Source of the DNA: Cephalopachus bancanus
Lineage: Eukaryota > Chordata > Mammalia > Primates > Tarsiidae
Length of the DNA stretch: 64,000 nucleotides
Direction: 5' to 3'
NCBI GenBank assembly: GCA_027257055.1
Contig: JAPVLO010000074.1
Location: forward strand, 372,001-436,000
The translations under genes were made by a program, and so were the position numbers. Positions 34,873 to 47,040 of this stretch are shown in pieces. The notes beneath the pieces were generated by a model. The model was not told the origin of the DNA and did not search any database. It was given only the letters and a program-made list of their open reading frames with translations. Within the stretch, counting starts at the first letter, position 1; every line of letters begins with the position of its first letter.

Positions 34873-35755
34873 CTGAAGGCAAACTAGTTCAACCTCTTTG
34901 AAAGACAGTGTGGCAATTTCTGAAAGAACTAGATAGTGACCTTCCATATGACCCAGCAATTCCCCTATTGGGAATGTACCGGAAGAACTCAAGACATTCT
35001 ACCAAAAAAGATACCTGCACACACATGTTTGTTGCAGCTTTATTCACAATAGCAAAAACATGGAACCAATCATGCTGCCCATCGAAGCTGCACTGGATTT
35101 AAAAAATGTGGTACAAGTCGGGCTCGGTGGCTCAGCCTGTAATCCTGCGCCTTTGGGAAGCTGAGGTGAGTGGATTGCTTGAGCCCGCAGGTTCGAGACC
35201 TGCCTGGGCAGCGAGACCTCATCTCTACAATAAATCAAAAAATCAGCCAGGAGTGGTAGCGCGTGCCTGTAATTCCGGCTACTTGGAAGGCTGAGGCGGA
35301 AGGATCACCAGAGCCCAGCAGGTCGAGGCTGCGGGGGCCAGGAGCGGCCACTGCCCTCCAGTCTGGGTGACAGTGAGACTCCAACTCAAAAAAAAAAAAA
35401 TGTGGTACATATACACAATGGAATATTGTGTAGCCATAAAGAAGGACAAATGTATGGACTTTGCAGCAACTTGAATGGATGTAGAGTCAATCATATACAG
35501 TGATCTATCACAGAAACAAAGAACAGAGTACCATATGTCCTCACTCATAGGCGGAACTTGAACAATTATCATAATACTTTAAGAAAGGGATTGTCAGTAG
35601 TGGGAAACTGCCAAGGGAGGGTGGGTGGGATTTGCAGTTGAGGGAAACTGTCAGGAGAAGAAAGGGCACACTTCATCAACAAGGATACCTGCATAATGAG
35701 CATTTGTATCCCTAACCTTGAATTGTACCCCACATCTTTAAAATAAAAAATAAAG
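34873..35755 (+). mobile_element. L1 3' end, 5' truncated, split by an Alu
   Basis: Begins inside the C-terminal part of ORF2 ('ggcaaactagttcaacctc', 'gaccttccatatgacccagcaattcccc') and runs through 'acacaatggaatattgtgtagccataaa' to a 3' UTR ('tcatcaacaaggatacctgcataatgag') and a terminal A-rich 'aaaataaaaaataaag'. It resembles L1 copies 1 and 2, so it is a related subfamily. An Alu separates two halves that rejoin exactly across its target duplication. Confidence 0.92.
35115..35394 (+). mobile_element. Alu SINE, full length, inside the truncated L1
   Basis: Starts 'agtcgggctcggtggctcagcc', carries B box 'ggttcgagacc', ends 'gagactccaactc' and an A tail. The perfect 14-base duplication 'aaaaaatgtggtac' (35101-35114, 35395-35408) marks the insertion point in L1 ORF2. 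Confidence 0.96.
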
Positions 35756-36182
35756 CATCAGACAAAATAAACCTGTCAATTAATGCTAAGGGCTGAAAAA
35801 AAAAAAAGAAAAGTGAAAATGACCAAGAAAATTCATAGCGTTTCCAAAATTTAGGAATCTAGGTGTCGAAGAGGAGTTAGCAAAACTGTTTCAGAATGAG
35901 TAGTGGAATAGGAGGAATGACAAGAAAATCTAGCACCCTGGAAATGAAGATAAGCAAATGACTTAAGAAAGAAGAACTGACTCTCGATCTCAACGGTGAC
36001 AATATTAAAAACCATGATATACTATTTACAATCCCTTCTTTGACACATGCTGCATGGATTGAATATACTTCTTGTAAGGAAGTTTATTGATCAGTGGGAA
36101 TTTGAGTTCATCAGTCGTTTTGAGAAGTTGTCTGTTTGTTTAAACCAAACACTGAGCAAAAAGTGTTTTTGTCCCCCTCCCA
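35756..36182. other. Unassigned DNA
   Basis: No gene or repeat recognised between the L1 3' end and the inverted duplication. Confidence 0.5.
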
Positions 36183-36202
36183 TTTTCTCTGTTTCTAATT
36201 TT

Positions 36203-36504
36203 ATTTTTATTTTTATTTTATTTTATTTTTTGAGTTGGAGTCTCACTCTGTCGCCCAGACTGGAGTGCAGTGGCCGCTCCCGGCCACCGCAGCCTCGACC
36301 TGCTGGGCTCCAGCGATCCTTCCACCTCAGCCTTCCAAGTAGACAGAATTACAGGCATGCGCTACCACGCCCGGCTGATTCTTTGATTTATTGTAGAGAC
36401 GAGATCTCGCTGCCCAGGCGGGTCTTGAACCAGCGGGCTCAGGCAATCCACTCACCACAGCCTCCCAAAGGCATGGGATTACAGGCTGAGCCACCGAGCC
36501 CAGG
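36203..36504 (-). mobile_element. Alu SINE, full length, young
   Basis: Tail of TTTTA repeats, 'gagttggagtctcactctgtcgccc', to 'gctgagccaccgagcccagg'. Perfect 15-base target duplication (tctgtttctaatttt) at 36188-36202 and 36505-36519. It sits in the left arm of a long inverted duplication whose right arm has no Alu. Confidence 0.96.
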
Positions 36505-36719
36505 TCTGTTTCTAATTTTTTAGCATGTCTTTTTATTCTTAGATCACGTACAACCTGAAAGCTTTCAGTTTGTCTCAATTTTTCCTCCTGTTCCTTACTT
36601 CAGAACACCATGATTTGCTGCAAGACTTTCAAATGTTCACCGTGTTCCTCCCACTTCTGGCACCTCCAAAGTTTCCTCAACAAAATATTTTAAAACATAA
36701 TTCTAATCATGATACACAT
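36505..36719 (+). repeat. Inverted duplication, left arm
   Basis: About 215 bases that reappear as the reverse complement at 36827-37043. The two arms meet at a 107-base spacer. Matching stretches include 'cacttctggcacctccaaag' and 'aaaatattttaaaacataat'. Similarity appears to continue leftwards beyond the Alu to about 36183. Confidence 0.92.
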
Positions 36720-37310
36720 CTGATTAAACTCTATATGAATAATTGATTTATTTTGAAGAAAATCCCAACTCCTCATAAAAGTCAACTAAGTTCTCCAGGG
36801 TCTGACCTCTGCCTTCTTCTCCAATCATGTGTATCATGATTAGAATTATGTTTTAAAATATTTTGTTGACTTTTTGTGAGAAAACTTTGGAGGTGCCAGA
36901 AGTGGGAGAAACATTTGAAGATCTTACAGCAAATGATGGTGCTCTGATGTAAGGAATAGGAGGAAAAATTGAGACAAACTGATAGTTTCAGGTTATATAT
37001 GATCTAAGCATGAAAAGACATGCTGAAGAATTAGAAATAGAGAATTATTTCCATTCCAGAATTTTTTCTTCTTCCCGTTAGACAAACCACAGCTGTCTGC
37101 TTTCAGATTCTCAACTGTGCTGAGATCTTCTTACATTCTTTCATGATTATCCCTCTGCCAAGAATGCACTTTCTACACTTTCCACATGACTAACTCCTCT
37201 TCTTTCATATCTTGGCTTAATTTATTTTCAGTGCACCCCTAGGGAAATGTATTTAAATTTTACTCCTTCTATCTATTTCCATAGCACAAGTTGCATTATG
37301 TAGTTAATGG
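36640..37310 (+). mobile_element. L2 LINE 3' region, interrupted by the inverted copy
   Basis: 'cacatctgattaaactc', 'gaagaaaatcccaactcctcataaaagtcaac', 'ttctccagggtctgacctctgccttcttctcc', then after the inverted arm 'ctctgccaagaatgcactttc', 'catgactaactcctcttctttcat' follow the L2 3' region in order. The right arm of the inverted duplication therefore appears to lie inside L2. Confidence 0.5.
36827..37043 (-). repeat. Inverted duplication, right arm
   Basis: Reverse complement of 36505-36719 with two small gaps (about 9 and 11 bases) and scattered substitutions, roughly 88-90 percent identical by eye. It has no Alu, showing that the duplication preceded the Alu insertion in the left arm. Confidence 0.92.
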
Positions 37311-38719
37311 GATTTTATTAAAGTGTTTCTTTCCTTACTAGACACAAAATGTCATAAGGAGTCATGTCCCTTTTTATTTGACACATCATGTCTAGTGGGA
37401 AAATTTCCTTGGAAAATAGTTTAAAGCCAATGAATACTTGCTGAGTGAAAGAGTCAAAGTAGTTAGATGCATAACATGATAAACTTGATGATAATACTAG
37501 ATAATGGAAAAAATACCCATTTAATAAATGCATTTTCAATCATTGAGTCATTGTCTATTTTTTTGTTAGTTTCTGTTAATAAGAGCTATGTTTCTTTTTA
37601 GAAAAAGATCTAGCTTGCTAGAATGCCACCAGAAGATGATAGAAATCTTCAGAATTGTGCACAGAACAGGAAAGACTACAGAATCAAAAGGAAAGCCAAC
37701 ATTACTAAACCGTAATTATGATAGATTTAAAAAAAAATGCATATTTAACAGATTTTTTTTTGACCCTTGAATAATGTCAGCAGTAAACTCAGACCTAGAT
37801 ATCCAACTAGTAGGTAAGTGTGTTTCTTATGTATGCTTTGTTTATTAAAAAATAACTTCTGTTTGAAAAATAAGAAATAATTATAAAAGAATGACTTCAC
37901 TGGAGTTCCCACAAATTCTCTATCATTTGTCATATTTATTCAGCAAATATTAATTAATTAATTAATTATCAATAATATATAAATAATCTATTCATGTGCA
38001 AATATATAATGAAGGCATAAGAAAAGCAGCTAATTATCAAAGTGATTTTTCAAGTCCTGGTCATTATGAATCTGCAAATGTTTGACATATAACAGAAGAC
38101 AATAGCCAAAGATAAACAGAAACAAAATAATTATAAGTATATTTTATGGAAAAAGCATTTTTTCAGCCTTGTTTTATCTCAGTTATTTCAGAGATAACAA
38201 TGTGCTCATATAATACTTACCACTGATTCTTAAGGTCTTTTTTTTCATTTACACCTTTACTTAATGATCACAGATATTAAGTGAAACCTTATCAGTAAAA
38301 AGCTCATGCAAATAAAAATATTAAACCATTTGTTAAGCTGTTCACATAGCATTAAACAGCATAATAAGCAACAGTTATAATCAAGATCAGTAGAAAATGG
38401 ATAGAAATGCTCAGGTAAAATTATTTTTCCTTGCTCTCTCTTGAGACTTTTTTGAAATGTTTCAAAGTGGAATTAGAAGATTGAAAATGCAATCATATAC
38501 AATTTTGATGTATTAAATTATATGATGCTATTATGCATCACATAATTCCAGAGGCTTTTTTCACTTAAAAAATATTTATTAAAATATATTAAATGGCATA
38601 TAGCATTGTCTCTGAATAGGCAAACATACCTCACCATTCTGGAGCTTGCTTTCTGATGAAAGGCATGAGGGTAATTAAGAGAGGTATAAGCTTTAGATAC
38701 TCATCTGAACAGTCAGTTG
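37311..38719. other. AT-rich unique-looking DNA
   Basis: About 1.4 kb without recognised gene or repeat. A short (TTAA)n tract is at 37952-37967. Confidence 0.55.
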
Positions 38720-39310
38720 ACTCTGCTAGTTCTTCCTTCATTCATTTCTTCTTTCATTCATTCAACATATAATTTTGAGTACCTTTTATAAATTTCAGCT
38801 CTTGCTATGTGTTACAACACTACAAAAAGACAACAGTATTTTTATATACTAGTGAGGATAAAATAAAATTAACGCAAATAAATGAAACAGATATTTAAAT
38901 TTATAAGGTGAGAGTGATAAACGTCAAGAAGAATAGTAAGCAGTAAAGAAAATATGGGGGAGTTACAGTTTTAGATAATAGTGATAGGAATATATCAATA
39001 AGATGCCAATGGTGATGAAACATGAGCTATATGCAAGGAAGTAAGCCATGAAGATATTAGGAACACATGTTCCCGTCAGAGAAAAAAGCTGTGAGTTCCT
39101 GAGCTAAGAGGAAGCTGGCAAGTGTTAGATACAGAATGAAGACAAGAGTACATGGAGCCAAATGAGAGAAGGAGAGAAGTACTAGGTGAGGACAAAGAGG
39201 TTACAGAAAGAGCCAGATTATGAATAACCTTTCAAATGAAAAACAATGGCTTTCACAAGAACTGATAAAGGAAATAATTTGGGAAACTTGAGCAGAAGAA
39301 AAGCAGTAGA
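38720..39310 (-). mobile_element. L2 LINE 3' region, antisense
   Basis: Begins 'cattcatttcttctttcattcattcaac', the reverse of the L2 3' terminus, then 'tgctatgtgttacaacactacaaaaagacaacag', 'gaagtaagccatgaagatatt', 'gaggacaaagaggttacagaaagagccagattatg' in L2 order. Strongly diverged. Confidence 0.6.
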
Positions 39311-39889
39311 ATTCTGACTTTGATAGGAAAAAGAAACAATTGTGGAACATGACTAACCATTAAGGAGGACATTGCTATCATCCAAGCAAGAAATATTTAT
39401 TATTTATGTAAGTATGGTAGCTTTGGAGGCGATAAAATATGGCTGGATAATGCATATATTTTTGAAGTAGACTTCTAAGATTTTATTTTTATTTTCCTGA
39501 ACCACTTTTAAAATGGACTTGCATTTGCTAAAAATGTGAAACATTGCAAGAAAAATAAGATTTTGTGGAGAGAAAGCAGATCCAGAGCAAGTGTTGGGCA
39601 AAGCCCAGATTATGGCCATGAGAGTCCATAGTTGATGTAGGGTAAAGAAGAATATAAATTGACTTACAGAAAATTTGGGAACTCTGTTGAGAAATGCACA
39701 ATGAATCTGAGAGTAAAATATTCAACATGTGAGTATTGCAGAGTCTTATACTCAATGTTTGAGGCATTTCAGGGTCCATTGAAATTGTTAGATATTGGCA
39801 AGCTGAATTGTAAAACTCTGTGCTTTGAAGTGGGGAGTGGGATAATAACTCAAGCCTATAGTGAATGAGATAAATAATAATTAAAATGG
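39311..39889. other. Unassigned DNA
   Basis: No gene recognised. Minus-strand frames here overlap and have no recognised domain. Confidence 0.5.
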
Positions 39890-41189
39890 ACAAATGAGCA
39901 AGATAGCAACAGGACAAGCTGAACTGTGATGATCTCCACTAAGGGTGACTCCTGGGGGCATTTCCATGTGCCCCTGTGGCTGCTGCCTACACAGGGGGTG
40001 GCTGCTATAGCTAGTCCCATGCAGCAAACAGCCTCCTTCACACCTCGGGTTTCTGCAGGGGATTGCTGCTGTTTGCTATCAGCTGCTGACACTGCAGCTC
40101 TTGGCTCCGGGGTGGAAATTCTTAGCTCTCTCCTCCACCCCAGGCCACCAGTGGCACACCAGGTGTGGCACCCAGCCGCATCACTGGTTGCCAGTTCCTG
40201 ATGCCAGACACACACCATCGTCCATCATAGTGGATCACCTATGAATCAGATGGGTGGAGAGAAGGGACCAGTCGAGAGAAAGGATCAGCAAAAGAGGAGC
40301 CGCCCACTGCAGCCATTTTCCAGGCAGAGATTCACAATGCCCTGCCCATCGCGGAGCAGCATCCCCCTTGTTTCTAAGGTAACCTGCCAAAACAGTAGAC
40401 AGAAGTTCCTCCCCTACACTGAATCAGACACAAACAACTCAGTCCTCAGGCAGCAAGGCATCACACCAAGGGAAACAATCCAATCTGCCTGTATGAGAGC
40501 AAAATGGAAGGGTTAGAGATCAGAGCTGAAGAGACTTTAGACACTCAGGAGACTCCAGAGCTAGTCTAGTTTCTTATTTTGATTTTTGATTTTATTGTTT
40601 TGTTCACTTTTGTCTGTGATTTGATTTAGACTACCTATTTGTGTTGGAGAAAAACACATCAAAAGGCATGATTTTATTGGACTGTCTTTGTATGACTACC
40701 AGTATGCTTTAGGGAATTTTGTTTGTTTGTTTTTTACTCTTTTCTGGCCTTGTGTCTCTTTTCATTCATTAGTTGGTATGCATGTCTGTTTTCCCTCTTA
40801 CTCTTCTCTCTCTCTAACTTCCTCCTTAGCCTTTTCTACCATTAATTCCTTTTTCTTACCTCTTTTGGGTCCAGGGAGCAAACCTAAACCCCACTGCATG
40901 GACAGATGGTAAGGCAGTGGAAAGTGGGTTCCAGTGTGCCCATACACCTGTTGGTGGATAGTGGGATCTGCAGATAGATTCTGAATCACAGCTTCCCCAT
41001 CAATTAAACCTCAAAACTGCAGAAAGTATAGCCCCCAACCCACAATCCAGTCTCAAAAGGGAACAAAGCCAGAGGATCCTCATAGGGAAGAACAGGAGAT
41101 TGAAGAAAAAGAAGTAAAAGCAACCCTACCTTCCCTGAAAAACAGAATTAAAGAAGGGAAGGGAAAGGGGGAGAGAAAAATCTACACAT
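39890..41189 (+). promoter_or_regulatory. L1 copy 2 5' UTR
   Basis: GC-rich start ('cctgtggctgctgcctacac', 'cccagccgcatcactggttg') becoming T-rich at 40560-40860, then A-rich before ORF1. It aligns in parts with the 5' UTR of L1 copy 1 (for example 'agatcagagctgaagagac' with 'atatcagagctgaaaggac'). In L1s this region is the internal promoter. Confidence 0.65.
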
Positions 41190-42135
41190 ATGAAGAAAAA
41201 CCAAAAGAAGAATACAGGAGGTCAGACACTGAGAAAACTGACTTTGGAATGCAAATAATGAAGAGCCCTCAGAATGTTTGTAGTCTCAAACTACAAACCC
41301 AGATATTAAGACATTAATGGAGAGATTAAAAAGAATTGAGGAGAGACAAGAGAAAACTAGGAAGGAGTTGATAACTGAGACAACAGTGATAAAGAATACT
41401 GTGAATGAAATAAATAACAAACTGATAAGCATGGAAAGCAGAATTAGCCAAGCAGAAGAATCTCAGAGCTTGAGGACCAAAATATAGAACTAATGCAAAC
41501 TGTCAAAAACATAGAAAAGAAGCTTAAAAAGACAGAACAAAACATTCAAGAGATAAGGAATTACTTCAAGAGACCGAACCTAAGAGTAATTGGACTTCCT
41601 GGGGCAGAAAGAGAGACAGAGACCACCCTGGGACAAACATTCCATGGAATTATTCAAGAAAACTTCCCTCATCTCATTAGTGATGTGAAAATTCAAACAC
41701 AAGAGATTCAGAGAACCCCTGCAAGACAACAAATGAGAAGACCAACTCCCAGACACATAATAATTCGCCTAAACAAAGTAGGTATACAAGAAAAAAATCC
41801 TAAAGGCAGCAAGAGAAAAAGGTGAGACTACCTACAAGGGAAGACCAATTAGAATAGCAATAGGTTTACCTACAGAAACCCTTCAGGCTATAAGAGCTTG
41901 GAGTCCTATCTTCAAAGTTCTAAAAGATAAACAATTTCAACCAAGAATAACCTACCCAGCCAAGCTAAGCTTCATCAATGAGGGAGAATTAAATTCTTTC
42001 CCAGACATTCAATCCTAAGAACTTACACTACCTCCAGACAAGCTCTACAAGGAACACTTCAGAAAGTATTAAACACAGAGGAAAGAAAAAAAGGAATGAT
42101 AGTGTCCTTTCAAGAGTGCAGGAAAAAGATTGAAA
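41190..42135 (+). pseudogene. L1 copy 2 ORF1
   Basis: Likely start ATGAAGAAAAACC at 41190. Coiled-coil segment around 41400-41560 (KKLKKTEQNIQEI), then RRM-like 'NLRVIGLPGAERE' (about 41578), 'FPHLISDVKIQTQEIQRTPA' and a C-terminal 'AWSPIFKVLKDKQFQPR' in a shifted frame (about 41895). Early stops near 41255 and a frameshift near 41820 destroy the frame. The family role is an RNA-binding trimeric chaperone of the L1 particle. Confidence 0.85.
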
Positions 42136-42207
42136 ACACACATGAATCAACCCAAAAATCAAAAGAAAGACAACAAACAGTAATAACAACAACTTTATAA
42201 GAACTTC

Positions 42208-45200
42208 ATGACAGGGATAAACTATCACAGTTCAATAATTAGCCTGAATGTGAATAGACTAAATGCACCACTGAAAAGACATAGAATGGAAAAATGGATA
42301 AAATATCACCAGACAACAATATATTGCCTCCAAGAGACTCATCTCACTTGAAAGGACACTCACAGACTCAAAGTAAAAGGATGGGAAACAAAATTTCAGG
42401 TGAACAGAGCACAAAAGAAAGGAGGAGTAGTGATCTTAATCTCAGACAAAATACCCTTTAAGCTATCAAAAATTTTAAAAGATACAGAAGGCCACTACAT
42501 AACGATAAAAGGTTCAATCCATCAACAAGAAATATTCATCCTAAACATATATACACCCAATACAGGAGGACCAACCTTCATAAAGCAGCTTCTAGGTAAA
42601 CTCAAAAAAGATATTGACTCTAACACTGTCATAACTTGGGACTTTAATAACCCACTTACAACCCAACACAGATCATCAGGACAAAAAATCAGCAATGAGA
42701 TCCGGAATCTCAATGCAACTCTTGAATATATGGACTTAATTGATACCTACAGAACACTCCACCCAATGAGCACAGAATATACATTCTACCCATCACCACA
42801 TGGAATGTATTCTAAGATCAATGACATGCTTGGCCATAAATCCAGTATAAACAAATTTCAAAAGATTGAAATTTTGCCATGCACCTTCTTGGACCACAGT
42901 GGAATAAAAATAATCATCAGCACCAATAAGTTTCCCCCAAAACCTACAAAGACATGGACACTAAACACCATGATGCTGAACAACTCCTGAGTCAATGATA
43001 AAATCAAAACAGAGATTAAAAGATACCTGGAAACAAATTAAAATGAAGAAACATCTTTCCAAAATCTCTGGGATGCCATGAAAACTGTAGTAAGAGGGGA
43101 ATTTATATCTCTACACACTCACATGAAGAAAATGGAAGGATCACAAATTAACAGCCTAACAAGTCACCTAAGGAAGCTGCAAAAGCATGACCACCAAAAT
43201 CCTAACTTCAGCAGAAGAATCCAGATCACCAAAATAAAAGCCCAAATCCGGACATAGAAGGCGAAAAGATAATACAAAAAAATCAATGAAACAAAAAGCT
43301 GCTTCTTTGAAAGGATAAACAAGATTAATGTTCCCCTAGCTAGACTGACCAAGAAAAAGAGAGAAAAAGCCCAAATAAACACAATCAGAAACACAAAAGT
43401 TGAAGTCACATCTGACCCTGAGGAAATACAAAAGATCATTAGAGACTACTATGTACACTTGTATGGAAACAAACTTGAAACCCATAAGGAAGTAGAGGAC
43501 TTTCTGACATCACACAACCTGCCTAGGTTGAAACAAGAAGAAATAGAGACCCTAAATAGACCAATAACAATCAAGGAAATTGACCATGTCATAAGAAAAC
43601 TGCCAACAAAAAAAAGCCCTGGACCAGATGGCTTTCCAGCAGAATTCTATAAGACATTTAAGAAGGAACTGATACCAATCCTACTGAAAGTATTCCAGGC
43701 AATTGAGAAAGATAGAACTCTCCCCAAATCATTTTATGACGCTAATATCACATTGATACCCAAGCCTGATAAAGACTCAACAAAGAAAGAGAACTAGAGG
43801 CCAAAATCTTTGATGAACATAGATGCTAAAATTCTCAACAAGAATCTAGCAAACTGAATTCAACAACACATCTCAAAAATCAACCATCATGACCAAGTAG
43901 ACCTCATCCCTGGGGTGCAAGTCTTGTTCAACAATCACAAGACCATAAATGTAATTAAATACATCAAGAGATGTCAAAGAAAAACCACACAATTCTATCA
44001 TTAGATGAAGAAACAACATTTGATAAAATCCAGCACCGCTTCTTGATAAAAACCCTTGAACATCTAAGCACACATGGAACATACCTTAAAATAGTAAAAA
44101 TCATCAATGAGAAACCCACAGCCAGCATACTCCCAAACAGACAAAAATTGGAACCATTTCCCCTGAAAACAGACAAGGATGCCCACTCTTTCCCCTCCTG
44201 TTCAATATAGTATTGGAAGTCCTGACTAGAGCAATCAGAGAAGAGAAGGTGATCAAGGGTATCCAAATAGGAAAAGAGGAAGTCAAGTTATTTCATAGAC
44301 GACATAATTGTATACCTTGAAAACATAAGAGAATCTGTCAAAAACCTCCTTGCACTGATAAAGGACATTGGCAAAATCTCAGGGTATAAAATAAATGTGC
44401 AAAAGACAATCGCATTTCTTTGCACCAATAATAAACAAACAGAAACCCAAATAACAACACAATCCATTCACAACAGTCACACAAAAAAAAAAGAAGAAGA
44501 AGAAGAAGAAATACCTTGGCATTTTCCTAACCAGAGATGTGAAAATTACAAAACACTGCTCAAAGAAATCAAAGATGACACAAACAAGTGGAAAAATATC
44601 CCATGCTCATGGATTGGAAGAATCAACATTGTGAAGATGTCTACCTTACCTAAGGCAATCTGCAGATTTAATGCAATACCCATCAAATTACCAGCAACAT
44701 TCTTCTCAGATCTACAAAAAACAACACAGGAATTCATATGGAAATACAAACAACCAAGAATAGTCAGAACAATCCTTAGCAAAAAAAAAAAAAAAAAAAG
44801 CAGGAGGTATCATACTACCAGACTTTAAACTTTACTATAAAGCTACAATAATCAAAACAGCCTGGTATTAGTACAAGAACAGACCAATGGAATAGAATTG
44901 AGATTCCAGCAGCAAACCTCAATTTCTCAACCAACTCATCTTCGACAAAGCCTCCACCACCCCACTGGGGAGAGGAGAACCTATTCAGTAAATGGTGCTG
45001 AGAAAACTGGCTGACCACATGCAGAAAATTCAAACAGGACCCCTATCTATCCCCATACACAAAAATTAACTCTAAATGGATCAAAGACCTAAATGTAAAA
45101 CCTCAAACCATAAGAACTTTAGAAAATGCAGGACACACCCTTATGGAAGTTGGAACTAACATCCAATTCCTGAGCAAAACCCGAAATTCACAGGCCATAA

Positions 45201-46008
45201 GAGATAAGATAGACAAGTGGGACCTCATTAAACTGACAAGCTTCTGCAAAGCCAAAGAAACCATCAAGAGAGCAGGGAGACAGCCCACAGACTGGGAAAA
45301 AGTATTTGCTAACTCCATGTCTCACAAAGGTCTAACATCAAGATTTACAAGGAACTCAAACATGATGAAAAGAAAAAAAACAAAAAAACCCATTACAAAG
45401 TGGGCAAAAGATATGAACAGACACTTCTCAAAAGAAGACATACAAGCAGCCAACAGATATATGAAGAAATGTTCAACCTCACTAGTCATCAAGGGAATGC
45501 AAATTAAAACTACACTGAGATACCACCTAACTCTAGCCAGAATGGCCATTATCAATAACTCAAGAAATAACAGGTGCTGGAGAGGATGTGACAAAAAGGG
45601 AACACTTCTACACTGTTGGTAGGAGTGTAAACTAGTGCGGCGTCTGTGGAAGTCAGTGTGGTGATTCCTAAAAGCTCTAAAAATTGGCCTTCCATATGAC
45701 CCCACAATGCCCCTACTGGGAATATACCCTGAAGAACTCAAATCACTTTATAAAAAAGATACCTGCACTCGTATGTTTATCGCAGCATTGTTCACAATAG
45801 CATGGAACCAACCATGGTGTCCATCAAAAGAGGACTGGATTAAAAAATGTGGTACATATACACAATGGAATATTACACAGCCATAAAAAAGAACAAAGTC
45901 ATGAATTTCACAGCAACCTGAATGGAATTAGAGTGTATAATACTGAGTGATCTCTCACAGAAACAAAGATCTGAGCATCCCATGTTCTCACTCAGAAGTG
46001 GACCTTGA
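42208..46008 (+). pseudogene. L1 copy 2 ORF2
   Basis: Start ATGACAGGGATAAACTATCAC at 42208. The endonuclease runs to about 42990 with one TGA after 'LQETHLT' (near 42350); 'TWDFNNPL' replaces the usual GDFN. The RT region has '[13 protein letters not shown]' (about 43612), but a net loss of about 5 bases just before the FADD motif (near 44290) shifts the frame through the catalytic site. The C-terminal part runs through '[14 protein letters not shown]' (about 45220) to TGA at 46006-46008. A run of 19 A's (about 44780-44798) and a (GAA)n tract (about 44490-44511) sit inside the former reading frame. Non-functional. Confidence 0.9.
44488..44512 (+). repeat. (GAA)n tract inside L1 copy 2 ORF2
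   Basis: Five or more GAA units following an A10 run. The corresponding positions in L1 copies 1 and 3 lack the expansion. Confidence 0.85.
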
Positions 46009-46243
46009 ACAACTACCATAATACTATAAGAAAAGGATTGACAGTGACGAGAAACTATGGTGGGGGGTAGGGAGGGGAAGGGAGGTGGGATTAACGGTAG
46101 TCAATATCTATCTGGGGAAAGGGGGGCACACCTCATCAACAAGGGTACCTGCACAATAAATATTTGTCTACCTAACCATTAACTGCACCCCACAAGTTTA
46201 ACATAAAAATATATATTATTTAAAAATATTAATAATAATAATA

Positions 46244-46825
46244 AAATGCATAATGAAATTAGCCTTCATGGTTGCAGAGCAAGAAATTATGATGAGATTG
46301 TGAGTGTTGGCAGAAAGATGGGGTGAGACTATTGACTTTGTCATGCAGAGTTCTGGGTGCTCACCTGACTCCTGCTACAGATGGGTAGGGTCAGACAAAA
46401 AAAGTCTAACTTCAAGGAGGCAGGCTTTCTTTGGGCATTTGTAACTGGTTATCTCAAAGACAACAAAGAGGAAATGTTCCTTTATTGACAGAAAGGTCCC
46501 AAATTTTAAGATTAGGAAAAATAAAATTATGATTAAAAAAAATTGAGAAAGATACTTTTATAGGTTACAAGGAAAATCTCTGCCTAGCTTTTATTTTCCC
46601 ATAGAAATAAAGGAAAGGACAGAGTAGGAAAAACTGCTAAATCTACTCAAAATCTCATGGACTTTCTCCAAATGCATCAGATTTTAAAATTGGTCTTTTA
46701 ATCTCATTATCAGTAAGTATTTAGCTGTCATTGGGTCATCTTTTCAAATCTCAGAAGAAATGCTATTGGTCCCGAACTTCAGGGTTTTGGGTTTATGTGT
46801 TTATTTTTATTCTAGAACATATTAC
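46244..46825. other. Unassigned DNA
   Basis: No gene or repeat recognised after the L1 tail. Confidence 0.5.
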
Positions 46826-47040
46826 TTGCGATATATGGTTAATACAACTTTTTGTGGCAAAAAAAAAACACATATTATGAGATACCAGTTAATAAATGTC
46901 TAAGTGCACAGTACGGCATTGCCTAGCCTAGGACACGTATATTAGTGTGTAGCCGATCTCTAGAACTTTTCATCTTGCATGACAAACTCACTTCCTTTCT
47001 GTTTTAAATGCCTCCTCTTGACACAACAAGATGAATCAGA
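46826..47040. mobile_element. Old LINE 3' UTR-like fragment
   Basis: 'taataaatgtctaagtgcacagtacggcattgcc' and 'cgtatattagtgtgtagccgatctctagaacttttcatcttgcatgacaaac' resemble a common mammalian repeat ('ttaagtgtacagttcag ... atctccagaactttttcatcttgcaaaactg'), probably an old L1 3' UTR. Orientation and family uncertain. Confidence 0.45.

Larger units (their letters stand above)
39890..46243 (+). mobile_element. L1 copy 2, full length, plus strand
   Basis: A complete L1 of about 6.35 kb: 5' terminus near 'gagcaagatagcaacaggac' (39896), a GC-rich then T-rich 5' UTR (to 41189), ORF1 (41190 to about 42135), ORF2 (42208-46008), a 3' UTR with a G-rich tract ('ggggggtagggaggggaagggagg', about 46061) and an A/T-rich tail ending in (AAT)n. 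It is colinear with L1 copy 1 throughout, so both belong to the same or neighbouring subfamilies. A target duplication is not clear because both flanks are 'aataat'-rich. Multiple frameshifts make it inactive. Confidence 0.92.

Noticed and set aside
39856..40218. 120-codon minus-strand frame in a GC-rich patch, suggesting a CpG-rich host exon
   Set aside because: The patch is the antisense of the L1 copy 2 5' UTR, which matches the copy 1 5' UTR in position and style.
44488..44512. (GAA)n as an independent functional repeat
   Set aside because: It lies within L1 copy 2 ORF2 next to an A run and is most simply a local expansion.
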